From 2-01-FULL-39-10-A sp964525395 (GTDB lineage: Bacteria > Patescibacteriota > Microgenomatia > Levybacterales > UBA12049), in the NCBI GenBank assembly GCA_964525395.1, contig CAZGGU010000001.1:51241-115240 (forward strand): DNA of 64,000 nucleotides, given 5' to 3'. Below the pieces are notes generated by a model that worked only from the letters and a program-made list of their open reading frames with translations, had not been told where the DNA came from and made no database searches. The position numbers were made by a program, and so were the translations under genes. Within the stretch, counting starts at the first letter, position 1. Each line of letters opens with the position of its first letter. Below, piece after piece: positions 7,751 to 15,366 of the stretch.

Positions 7751-9922
7751 ATGGCTAAACTCGCAGTAAATATTAATTATGGAAACTTAGCTACCTATGT
7801 TTTTCCTGGTGGATATGATTCAACTAAGTTAGGTCTTGGACCTCTGATTACTCAAAAAAATGGAGGCGGAGAAGGCAATTATGCTGGCCCATATCCGATC
7901 GCACTTGCTCGCCCAATGGAACAAAGTACAGCAATACCCGGGATCTATCCATGGGCTATGCAGTGGTCTTCAACTATTGATTGGGTCTTTCTAGCTGATA
8001 ATGCAGCTGCAGCAGCCACCAGAAGAATAATTCTTTACACATACAATCGCGCAACAAACGCATTCTCCTGGCAAGGTTTTATCACTATTGGCTTTCCATT
8101 CGGTGGAACCCAAGGAACATACACAATCACTGGCATGAGGATGACCTACGACACATATTCTACGGGTTCAGCAAGCGCATCAGGCACTGCTGTCACCGGC
8201 TCTACAACCGCGTGGCAAACCGCCAGAATAGCTGTGGGAGCAAGGATAGGCTTTGGATCTACTGATCCAACGCAAATTACCACTTGGTATGATATTTCCG
8301 CGATCGGCAGCGACACAAGCATTACACTTAGCACTTCCGCAGGTACTGTAAATTCTGGATCATACGTTATCGAAGAATTAAGAGCTATTGTCCTTACAAA
8401 AAACGGCACCACTGCTACCAACGGAGGCTTATTTATAGTTAAAGGATTAAATTACTCAACATTTAACACCGCTGGTTCACCTACTATCGCAGCCGCAACC
8501 ACGACTGATAACATACGGGCAACTTATTGGGTAAAAGATGCAGCCACATCTACCAACACCAATGGAACTGGACTAGCTATACAGACTAAGGACTCAAATA
8601 CTCAGCATTACGTCTGGGTACTACAAGGTACTACTACTATGCAGCTTTATAAATATAATCTAAGAGCCGCACTAACACTCACCTCTGGTGCGGATACTGC
8701 TAATTCTTGGCAATTTTCTACAGGCGTTACTGCAACACTAACAGGTACTGCATCACAGGCTAATAACGGCAGACTTGCAAACATGTCTTCTGGGCCTGGC
8801 TCAGGCCTTAACTGTATTTACTTCACAACAACAACCAGAATATATCGATCAGTTGATGTATCAACAATTACCACTGGTGTAACAAATTTCCTTGCAGACA
8901 ATTCGGCTGAAATACCCCCTGGAAGCGCAAGCTCTACAGCTGCATCCTCTCTGCTAAACAGCATTGAGTACGCCACGTCATTAGATAAGATGATAGTTAT
9001 GACTACGGGGGCAGCAGGCGTCAGGTCCTATGTAACGCAATACAGAACTGATTCTGGACAATGGGATAGACTTTTTTTGATAGACAATAAGCAAATTGAT
9101 CAATCATTAGCAGATTCTACTCTTACTCCTTTTCCTTCAATCCTTGCAAGAGCATTTTCGGTTTGGTCAGAAGGTGGAGTTGCCTATTTAGCTGGTATCG
9201 GCACAACGGCGGCCACTAACTTACTTTATGCAATTCCATTAGGAGCAGATTGGGAATATACTTCTACCACAAACTGCAGAGTTGTAACACCATCTTTAAG
9301 TACTCCGAATGTAGACTCTTTTGATAAAGTTTATACTAACTCCGTAACAATTCTGGGCGGCGCTACTGGACAAGTATTGGGCTTACCACTCGAAGCATTT
9401 GAAACTCATTACAGAACAACAGGAATTTCTGATAACTCTGGCAGCTGGATTACCCTAGATGACAGTGGAGATCTATCAAGCGTATCGCCCTCAAATGAAA
9501 TTCAGTTTGCTTTTGACTTTAGAACAATCGGAACTACATGCATACCTGCTAGGCTCTTAAGCACAACAGTTACGTATAACGATCTATCTACAGATAGTCA
9601 TTTCCAGCCATCAGTTACAAATTCATCCGCCGCTACAAAAATATTTTCATGGAGGTTTTCCACTGCTTTTGGAGGAACTGTACCTGCAATGAGAATTCGA
9701 CTATATAATGCTGTTACAAATGGAAGCTTACTTGATGATAACACTACAGATCATGCATCAGGTACTTGGGAGCAATCAACAGACGGTGGTTCTAATTGGT
9801 CTTCATATACAACAGTTGGGAGTCCTTTGGCTGATAAAGCAAATGAAACTACTTACATACGCTATACACCTACTTCGATTGCCGATAATATAAAAGTCAG
9901 AGCATTATTAACTCAAAACTAA
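7751..9922 (+). CDS. Large beta-rich virion-like structural protein
   Basis: A 723-residue protein with no export signal and no membrane segment. The sequence is dominated by Thr, Ser, Ala, Gly and Asn with scattered aromatics. It holds repeated beta-strand-like blocks, including a long middle section (about 230-500) with propeller-like segments such as GLNCIYFTTTTRIYRS and LDKMIVMTT, and a C-terminal lectin-like part with W-E-Q-S-T-D-G-G and T-Y-I-R-Y-T-P motifs near residue 680-705. This composition is typical of phage tail or appendage proteins. It follows the first protein by 2 bases and precedes the 61-residue protein by 1 base. There is no portal, capsid, terminase or integrase nearby, so this is not a complete phage. 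Confidence 0.5.
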   Translation: MAKLAVNINYGNLATYVFPGGYDSTKLGLGPLITQKNGGGEGNYAGPYPIALARPMEQSTAIPGIYPWAMQWSSTIDWVFLADNAAAAATRRIILYTYNRATNAFSWQGFITIGFPFGGTQGTYTITGMRMTYDTYSTGSASASGTAVTGSTTAWQTARIAVGARIGFGSTDPTQITTWYDISAIGSDTSITLSTSAGTVNSGSYVIEELRAIVLTKNGTTATNGGLFIVKGLNYSTFNTAGSPTIAAATTTDNIRATYWVKDAATSTNTNGTGLAIQTKDSNTQHYVWVLQGTTTMQLYKYNLRAALTLTSGADTANSWQFSTGVTATLTGTASQANNGRLANMSSGPGSGLNCIYFTTTTRIYRSVDVSTITTGVTNFLADNSAEIPPGSASSTAASSLLNSIEYATSLDKMIVMTTGAAGVRSYVTQYRTDSGQWDRLFLIDNKQIDQSLADSTLTPFPSILARAFSVWSEGGVAYLAGIGTTAATNLLYAIPLGADWEYTSTTNCRVVTPSLSTPNVDSFDKVYTNSVTILGGATGQVLGLPLEAFETHYRTTGISDNSGSWITLDDSGDLSSVSPSNEIQFAFDFRTIGTTCIPARLLSTTVTYNDLSTDSHFQPSVTNSSAATKIFSWRFSTAFGGTVPAMRIRLYNAVTNGSLLDDNTTDHASGTWEQSTDGGSNWSSYTTVGSPLADKANETTYIRYTPTSIADNIKVRALLTQN

Positions 9923-9923
9923 C

Positions 9924-10109
9924 ATGGCTTTAGAGGATATCGTATTTCCAGATGGAGACCCGCAAAACTTTATTCAAACCATGAATAGAGGCAATGTGGG
10001 CACAATTAGCGATATTACCACTGAAACAAACTCCAACTCAGGTATACTTTTAGCAGAATGGACCTCTGCCACTACAGCCGAAACTACTGCATTCACCTGG
10101 GTATCTTAA
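9924..10109 (+). CDS. Small virion-like accessory protein
   Basis: A 61-residue acidic protein (MALEDIVFPDGDPQNFIQ...) with no membrane segment. It starts 1 base after the 723-residue gene and is the last of the plus-strand trio. The close spacing and similar composition indicate one transcription unit. The stop codon abuts the stop of the convergent twin-arginine membrane protein at 10110, so the two messages meet tail to tail. I do not recognise its family. Confidence 0.5.
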   Translation: MALEDIVFPDGDPQNFIQTMNRGNVGTISDITTETNSNSGILLAEWTSATTAETTAFTWVS

Positions 10110-10952
10110 CTAGAATGTAGCACTAAATGAAGCATAACTTTCTGAAGCTCTATTTGACCAATTATAACTACTGCCCCCTTTCGCATATAAGAAAGATCCA
10201 TCCCCAACTTCTTTTACAATATACCAAGCACCATCTTTATTTATGAAACCATAATAATAGGGGGTAGAAGAGGTATCCGTGTTAGCGATAGCATAACCGT
10301 CAGTTGGAGATTTGATTGCTGGATCAATTAATGTTCCCGTTGTGTCTTTAATACCTACAGTTCCGGGCCCTGGTACACTACCAAAAAAAGCCGCACCTGC
10401 TTTTTGAGGATTTAACATCATTGCTACAAAAACACCAAGACCAGCTCCTGCTAATAACTTAAAAAACTTTCTTCGATCAGCCTCTTTAACAATTTCTCCA
10501 TTTTTAATCTCAGCCACATCGTCAATCTGAAAGTTAAAAATATTTTCTTCATAGCTTGATATTTTTCTACCTTTTTTTATAGGCGAAACATTTTTAACAC
10601 TACTTATAATTTTTAATAAGAAATATATCTCAAGAGGCAAAAAGAATAACACGAAAAATATTTCATCTGCGCTGTGGATATTTAATATTATGGAGAGAAA
10701 AAGAACATTAGAAAAAATAAAGCTATAATAATTAAGAAAGTGCATCATCTTCTTAGATTGATTCTTAGAAATAACACCTTTTATAACTGGTGCAATATTT
10801 AGAAGATTTAATAAGAAGTATGCCTCAATAGGAATAAGTAAAATTAAAAATAAAAGATTATTAATTTGATCCTCATCATTGAAACCAATAAAGAGCAAAC
10901 AAGAAACCAAGAATAAATTATAAATTAATAATATATTAATGACCTTCTTCAT
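10110..10952 (-). CDS. Four-helix membrane protein with internal twin-arginine signal and exported tail domain
   Basis: A 280-residue protein in two halves. Residues 1-115 hold four membrane helices made of an internal duplication (IPIEAYFLLNLL near 40-51 and LPLEIYFLLKII near 105-116). A charged cytoplasmic linker leads to a textbook Tat motif, DRRKFFK at 159-165, followed by a moderately hydrophobic, Gly/Ala-rich helix (166-182) and an A-G-A-A site (about 185-188). The last 95 residues form an aromatic, Gly-rich domain (YYYGFINKDGAWYI, NWSNRAS) like those in virion-associated proteins. Dual-targeted proteins with Sec-inserted helices and a late Tat helix are known, as in actinobacterial Rieske proteins. 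tatAC lies 3.6 kb away. Start overlaps the upstream stop by 4 bases. Confidence 0.65.
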   Translation of the reverse strand: MKKVINILLIYNLFLVSCLLFIGFNDEDQINNLLFLILLIPIEAYFLLNLLNIAPVIKGVISKNQSKKMMHFLNYYSFIFSNVLFLSIILNIHSADEIFFVLFFLPLEIYFLLKIISSVKNVSPIKKGRKISSYEENIFNFQIDDVAEIKNGEIVKEADRRKFFKLLAGAGLGVFVAMMLNPQKAGAAFFGSVPGPGTVGIKDTTGTLIDPAIKSPTDGYAIANTDTSSTPYYYGFINKDGAWYIVKEVGDGSFLYAKGGSSYNWSNRASESYASFSATF

Positions 10953-11611
10953 TTCCTTTTCTCCCTTATATTTTTATCAGGCACCCAACCTAACTCGACT
11001 TGACCTTCGATCTTAATTTGGTACCAGCCAGCAGTTTTTTTAAAATAATCTACTTCTGAGCCGACTTGAAGTGAAGTAATCACAGCCGAAATAGTAGTTC
11101 CATCTTTATAAACATCAACTGCTTTTCGCACAGGATCATAAATCTCTACTTTTCCAAGCGAATTAGGCGCAATTTGATTCTTGGCAGACGTAGGGTGAAC
11201 ATAGCTAGAACTATTTACCGAATAATACTCACCAGCAACTTTTGTAGATTGATCTGCACTAATTACACCAGATGTGGTCGATGCTGATAAAACACCATAG
11301 TCAATATCATCAGCACCATTTGTAATAATATTATCCACTCTTGCACTTAATTTTTTTAGCTTTTCCGTGTTCCCATCTGCCATTTTTTTTGCTTCGACTT
11401 CAGACTGACGTAAAACTGTCAGCTCTAGCTCATGACGCTTCTTTTCTTCTTGAAGTGAATTAATTTTTATATATCCCGCAAAACAAATGATTAACGGAAC
11501 AATTAACAATAGGGCAATCAAGCCTAATTTTTTCTTTTCCTTGAATATATTTTCTAAATCTAGATTCTCTTTTTTCCACGGAATAAAATTGGGCAAATTA
11601 AAGTCCGACAT
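10949..11611 (-). CDS. Anchored coiled-coil protein with SH3b domain
   Basis: A 220-residue protein. It has a cytoplasmic head (1-29), one membrane helix (30-48), a coiled coil (about 50-96, rich in Lys, Glu and Leu), a Ser/Thr-rich linker, and a C-terminal SH3b-like domain (about 150-216) ending in G-W-V-P-D-K-N. SH3b domains bind peptidoglycan or wall peptides. It is coupled to the downstream Tat-signal protein by ATGA overlap, and together they form a two-gene unit. A TAAAAT -10 box sits 6 bases before the ATG (11618-11623), which predicts a leaderless message. Likely function: tether between membrane and wall. Confidence 0.6.
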   Translation of the reverse strand: MSDFNLPNFIPWKKENLDLENIFKEKKKLGLIALLLIVPLIICFAGYIKINSLQEEKKRHELELTVLRQSEVEAKKMADGNTEKLKKLSARVDNIITNGADDIDYGVLSASTTSGVISADQSTKVAGEYYSVNSSSYVHPTSAKNQIAPNSLGKVEIYDPVRKAVDVYKDGTTISAVITSLQVGSEVDYFKKTAGWYQIKIEGQVELGWVPDKNIREKRK

Positions 11612-11655
11612 TACACCATTTTATGCATATTTCAGAAACATTAGCAATGAAGTTA

Positions 11656-12174
11656 TTAAGCAAGCGGAAATCTCTCTCTAACAGTCCATTCACCATTTTT
11701 AGACGTCATAATCAATATTTCATCTGCAGTCGCAGAAATAGGCATATTATTTTCAATCTTCATTGCTTCTGCTAAGCAAGATTCAAATTTATCTCCTAAA
11801 TCATGACCTATGGTAAGATGTGGATTTATTTCAGGTAGATACTTGCCTTCAAATGGCGGGTAATCTGGAAAATTTTCCCAGATTTTTTTAGTTATTTCTA
11901 TAAATTTATCTTTATTATTTGGCTCAAGAAAAACTACACCTGGAAAAGTTACTATTTTCTCAAGCATAAAATCAAATTTAGGAAATTTAAGAATTTCTTT
12001 TAGTTTAAGTAAATCTTCAGATTTTATTTTTTCTGGAGGGATAAATGGAAAAATTGCGGTAATGTGGGCCGGTATTCCATGTGGAGCACTAGGATCATAT
12101 TTTAATCGCAGTTCAGATACGAATGGCTCTGCAGCTTTTATTGGAATAAGAATTACTGTCTCTCGCTTTTCCAT
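11656..12174 (-). CDS. 2H phosphoesterase (2'-5' RNA ligase family)
   Basis: A cytoplasmic protein of 172 residues with the two signature motifs of the 2H superfamily, H-I-T at 37-39 (GIPAHITAIFPF) and H-L-T at 119-121 (INPHLTIGHDL). The paired histidines act on 2'-5' phosphodiesters or cyclic 2',3'-phosphates of RNA. The order and spacing (about 80 residues) are normal for the YjcG/ThpR type. It lies 6 bases downstream of dnaJ, so the two are probably cotranscribed. Its substrate cannot be read from the sequence; an RNA repair or tRNA processing role is the family default. Confidence 0.75.
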   Translation of the reverse strand: MEKRETVILIPIKAAEPFVSELRLKYDPSAPHGIPAHITAIFPFIPPEKIKSEDLLKLKEILKFPKFDFMLEKIVTFPGVVFLEPNNKDKFIEITKKIWENFPDYPPFEGKYLPEINPHLTIGHDLGDKFESCLAEAMKIENNMPISATADEILIMTSKNGEWTVRERFPLA

Positions 12175-12180
12175 ATCAAA

Positions 12181-13071
12181 TTAGAACCAACCGGATTTTT
12201 TCTTAGCATTTTCAAATTGCTTTAATAAATCCTTTTGCTCAGAAGAAAGACTCTTGGGCACCACAACTTTTACTTGAACATAATGATCTCCATGGCTTGA
12301 CGAGTTTACTCTTTTAACTCCACGCTGAGACAAACGAATAACTGTATTCGGCTGAGTTCCTGCTGGAATTTTTAATTTCACTGAACCACTGATAGTCTCA
12401 ACTGATATTTCTGTCCCAAGCGCAGCTTGAGGGAAGCTAACTTCTTCTTCAGTTACAATGTCATACCCCTCTCTCTTAAACCTTTTATCTGCTCTTACTC
12501 CCACTATCACATCATATGCATCAAATCTTACTCTCTGACCATTATCCACACCTGCTGGAATTTTAACCGTTTGCTGTTTTCCGTCAATTGAAATTCTCTT
12601 AGCTACTCCTTTTACAGCTTCCATAAAATCAATGGTTAAAGAATAAGTTGGTCGTCTTTGCGCTCTTCCGAAGGGTGAACCACCACCCCCGAAAAATTGT
12701 TCAAAAATTTCGAACGGATCAGAAAAGCCACCGAAATCAAAACCTTGACTATTTCCTCCAGAAGAATATGTATAAGTAAACGGACCATATTGACCACCTT
12801 GCTGCCCACCAAAGCCACCAGTAAATGGATTACCTCCAGCTCCTTGCTCAAATGCAGATGAACCAAACTGATCATATTGAGCTCTTTTTTGTGAATCTGA
12901 TAACACTTCGTATGCTTCAGTTACTTCTTTAAATTTTGCTTCCGACGCTTTATCTCCTTTATTTCTGTCTGGATGATATTCAAGTGCGAGCTTTCTGTAA
13001 GCTTTTTTAATTTCAGCCTCACTCGCCCCTTTAGCTACGCCTAATGTTTGATAGAAATCTTTGTTTGCCAT
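12181..13071 (-). CDS. dnaJ: DnaJ-class co-chaperone without zinc fingers (CbpA type)
   Basis: A 296-residue J-domain protein that stimulates DnaK ATPase and delivers substrates. The J domain (about 4-70) contains HPD at 33-35. A Gly/Phe-rich region follows (75-135), then the C-terminal substrate-binding domains (138-285). The CXXCXGXG zinc-finger repeats of full DnaJ are absent, as in CbpA/DnaJ2. It is separate from the hrcA-grpE-dnaK operon but close to it. A TAAAAT box lies 7 bases before the ATG (13079-13084), and an inverted repeat at 13123-13145 could be an operator. It is probably the only DnaK partner in this region. Confidence 0.9.
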   Translation of the reverse strand: MANKDFYQTLGVAKGASEAEIKKAYRKLALEYHPDRNKGDKASEAKFKEVTEAYEVLSDSQKRAQYDQFGSSAFEQGAGGNPFTGGFGGQQGGQYGPFTYTYSSGGNSQGFDFGGFSDPFEIFEQFFGGGGSPFGRAQRRPTYSLTIDFMEAVKGVAKRISIDGKQQTVKIPAGVDNGQRVRFDAYDVIVGVRADKRFKREGYDIVTEEEVSFPQAALGTEISVETISGSVKLKIPAGTQPNTVIRLSQRGVKRVNSSSHGDHYVQVKVVVPKSLSSEQKDLLKQFENAKKKSGWF

Positions 13072-13122
13072 AGCCTATATTTTACCATTATTTGAGCTCA
13101 TTATAAAGCTAAAGCGAACAGT

Positions 13123-13145
13123 TTATTGCTATATTCAAGCAATAA
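13123..13145. promoter_or_regulatory. 7-9-7 inverted repeat between dnaJ and the YeaQ-like gene
   Basis: TTATTGC (13123-13129) and GCAATAA (13139-13145) are perfect complements around a 9-base spacer. The geometry (arms around 9 bases) is that of a dimeric repressor operator such as CIRCE, but the arm sequence is different. It lies between two divergent genes and could control either. Confidence 0.4.
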
Positions 13146-13202
13146 GCTTACATATTTTTCATATTGCTTCACTAAACTATTGAGCATAAAGGGGGTGAGT
13201 AT

Positions 13203-13481
13203 ATGTTAATGAGTATTATTCTCTGGGTAATTTTCGGAGCAATCGTTGGATTCATCGCGGACATGCTTGATTCTTCTGTTGCGCTGAGCTGGCCTGAACG
13301 AATCGTAGTTGGAGTGGTAGGAGCAGTAGTCGGAGGAACAATCGCACATCTACTCACAACTGGAAGCCTTGATCTTGCTTCAGCAGCAAGTTTTGATATC
13401 GTTTCACTTATAGTTTCTGTAATTGGAGCGTTAATTTCAATCTTCGTTTGGAAGAGAGTTAGACGATCAACAGTAGCTTAA
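13203..13481 (+). CDS. Small GlsB/YeaQ/YmgE-family membrane protein
   Basis: A 92-residue protein with three hydrophobic segments (about 4-22, 36-55, 62-85) and the family pattern I-x-G-A-I-V-G-x-I-A-D at the start and G-x-V-G-A-V-V-G-G in the second helix. Members are often stress-induced and were once called transglycosylase-associated, although enzymatic activity is not shown. A good Shine-Dalgarno sequence (GGGGGTGA near 13191-13198) precedes the ATG, in contrast to most genes here. It ends before a bidirectional terminator shared with glmS. Confidence 0.75.
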   Translation: MLMSIILWVIFGAIVGFIADMLDSSVALSWPERIVVGVVGAVVGGTIAHLLTTGSLDLASAASFDIVSLIVSVIGALISIFVWKRVRRSTVA

Positions 13482-13492
13482 AAATAAGAAAA

Positions 13493-13522
13493 AACCCGCC
13501 TGATCTACGGATTGGGCGGGTT
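13493..13522. terminator. Bidirectional Rho-independent terminator
   Basis: AACCCGCC (13493-13500) pairs perfectly with GGCGGGTT (13515-13522) around a 14-base loop, flanked by A-rich sequence on the left and TTATTTT on the right. It serves the YeaQ-like gene on the plus strand and glmS on the minus strand; the right arm includes part of the glmS stop codon. Confidence 0.85.
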
Positions 13523-15299
13523 ATTTTACAGTTACACTTTTTGCCAAATTCCTCGGCTTATCAGGATCCAAATTTTTCAGTAGTGCCAAATAATAAGCAA
13601 TTAGCTGCAAAGGAACAATCTGGGCTACTAAACTTCCCTCCTTTATATCTTTTACCTCAATAAAATGATCAAAAATATCACTATTCATGTGAGACACACC
13701 AATAATTACGCCTCCTCTGGCTTTGACCTCCATGGCATTGGACATGATTGCTGAATATGTCTCATCATTTGGAGCAAAAACGATACAGGGAGTTCCTTTA
13801 GAAATTAATGCGATTGCCCCATGTTTTAATTCCCCTCCAGCTAAACCTTCTGCATGCAAATAACTGACTTCCCGAATCTTAAGCGCTCCTTCCAACGCTG
13901 ATGAATAAGATGGGCCGCGACCTAAAATAAACACATGCTCTTTTGAATTTAAAAATGAAGCAATCTTTTTAATATTGCTTACATTTTCTTCTTCAAGAAT
14001 TCTCTTAATCTCCTTAGCCGCTGATTTAACCAATTCTCGTCCAGTATTTATCTCCCCATTCATGGAAAAAGCCAGCTCAAGCAGAATTCCAAGCTTAGCA
14101 ATATATGCTTTAGTGGAGGCTACAGCTTTTTCCGAACCTGCACCAAGTAAAATATGTAAATCCGCCATTCTATATATTGATGACCCCTTAACGTTGGTTA
14201 TTGCAAAAATCTTACTTCCTTTGAGCTTTTTAGCTCGCTGCAATGGTTCAACTATATCTATAGTTTCTCCGGACTGAGAAAGTGCAATGATTAAACTTTT
14301 TTTTGTGAGAAAATCTTCAAGATAATTAAATTCAGATGCTGGCGCGTGGTTTACATGTACTTTCGCAATTTTTGAGAATAAATACGCACCCATGAGGCAT
14401 GCAAAATATGCCGTTCCAGCTCCGATGAAATAAGTTCCATATGCACTTTTGATCTCGTCTCCCAACTTTTCAATTTCAGCAGACAAATTTGAAACGAGAT
14501 TTTCTAAAACTTCTGGCTGTTCATAAATCTCTTTAATCATATAATGCTCGTAATCTCCGAGCCCTTCATCTTTTACATTTTTTTCTAATGTCTCAACTTC
14601 AGGATCTAACACTTCACCATTTGGAAGAGAAAATAATTTAAATTCTTTCCCTAAAATCACCATCTCATTATCTTTTAAAAACAATGCTTTTTGAGTATGA
14701 TTCGCCACACCAGATGGGTCGGATGAAATAAAATATTCGTTCTCTCCTAAACCGATAATTAAAGGTGATCCAGTTTTTGCAGCAGCTATTTCATCTGTTT
14801 CTGAATCAATCGCGACAATTGCATTAAGACCTTTTATCTTATTAAATGCTTTAAGAAAGGCTTGATCAAAAGATGCTGTTTTGCAGAATTCTTCAATAAG
14901 ATGAGGAAATACTTCTGTATCGGTTTCGGAGATAAATTTATGTCCTTTTTTAATTAATTCTTCTTTAAGTTCTAGATAATTTTCAATTATCCCATTATGC
15001 ACTACAGCAATTCTTTCAGAACAATCTAAATGGGGATGAGAATTTTCCTGAGTAACACCTCCATGAGTAGCCCAACGAGTATGACCAATACCAATTTCAC
15101 TTTCAGGAAGATCAACTTTTGCAGAACCAATTTTCCCAATCTGCTTGTTAACAACAATTTGTGATTTGTTATTGGATATTGGAGATTTTACAGCTATACC
15201 CCAAGAATCATAGCCACGATATTCTAGAAGCTTTAAGCCCTCAAGAATCATTTCTGATGTTTGGCCTTTTCGACCCACATATCCAAATATTCCGCACAT
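13521..15299 (-). CDS. glmS: Glutamine-fructose-6-phosphate aminotransferase (isomerizing)
   Basis: This enzyme makes glucosamine 6-phosphate from fructose 6-phosphate and glutamine, the entry step to UDP-GlcNAc and peptidoglycan. I place the start at 15299 because the mature enzyme needs Cys directly after the initiator Met (MCGIFGYVG); a longer frame with ten extra residues would block the nucleophile. The N-terminal glutaminase domain shows HTRWATHG and HNGIIENY, and two SIS domains follow (S-Q-S-G-E-T near residue 335; the C-terminal end is DPDKPRNLAKSVTVK). At 592 residues it is of normal length. A TATAAT box lies 9 bases before the start. It sits between the dnaK terminator and its own. 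Confidence 0.95.
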   Translation of the reverse strand: MCGIFGYVGRKGQTSEMILEGLKLLEYRGYDSWGIAVKSPISNNKSQIVVNKQIGKIGSAKVDLPESEIGIGHTRWATHGGVTQENSHPHLDCSERIAVVHNGIIENYLELKEELIKKGHKFISETDTEVFPHLIEEFCKTASFDQAFLKAFNKIKGLNAIVAIDSETDEIAAAKTGSPLIIGLGENEYFISSDPSGVANHTQKALFLKDNEMVILGKEFKLFSLPNGEVLDPEVETLEKNVKDEGLGDYEHYMIKEIYEQPEVLENLVSNLSAEIEKLGDEIKSAYGTYFIGAGTAYFACLMGAYLFSKIAKVHVNHAPASEFNYLEDFLTKKSLIIALSQSGETIDIVEPLQRAKKLKGSKIFAITNVKGSSIYRMADLHILLGAGSEKAVASTKAYIAKLGILLELAFSMNGEINTGRELVKSAAKEIKRILEEENVSNIKKIASFLNSKEHVFILGRGPSYSSALEGALKIREVSYLHAEGLAGGELKHGAIALISKGTPCIVFAPNDETYSAIMSNAMEVKARGGVIIGVSHMNSDIFDHFIEVKDIKEGSLVAQIVPLQLIAYYLALLKNLDPDKPRNLAKSVTVK

Positions 15300-15320
15300 A
15301 GATCGGGTATTATACAACAA

Positions 15321-15340
15321 AAACCGCACTTTTGCGGTTT
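15321..15340. terminator. Terminator after dnaK
   Basis: AAACCGCA (15321-15328) pairs with TGCGGTTT (15333-15340) around a 4-base loop, with T runs on both sides depending on the strand. It ends the hrcA-grpE-dnaK message on the minus strand and separates it from glmS. Confidence 0.8.
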
Positions 15341-15366
15341 TTTATAAATAGTTCATACACTTTTTT

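Noticed and set aside
7332..10109. Complete or active prophage
   Set aside because: No capsid, portal, terminase, integrase or lysis gene is present; the YvlD-like holin-superfamily gene is far away and of chromosomal type.
15299..15329. Ten-residue N-terminal extension of glmS
   Set aside because: GlmS needs Cys right after the initiator Met; MCGIFGYVG at 15299 fits exactly.
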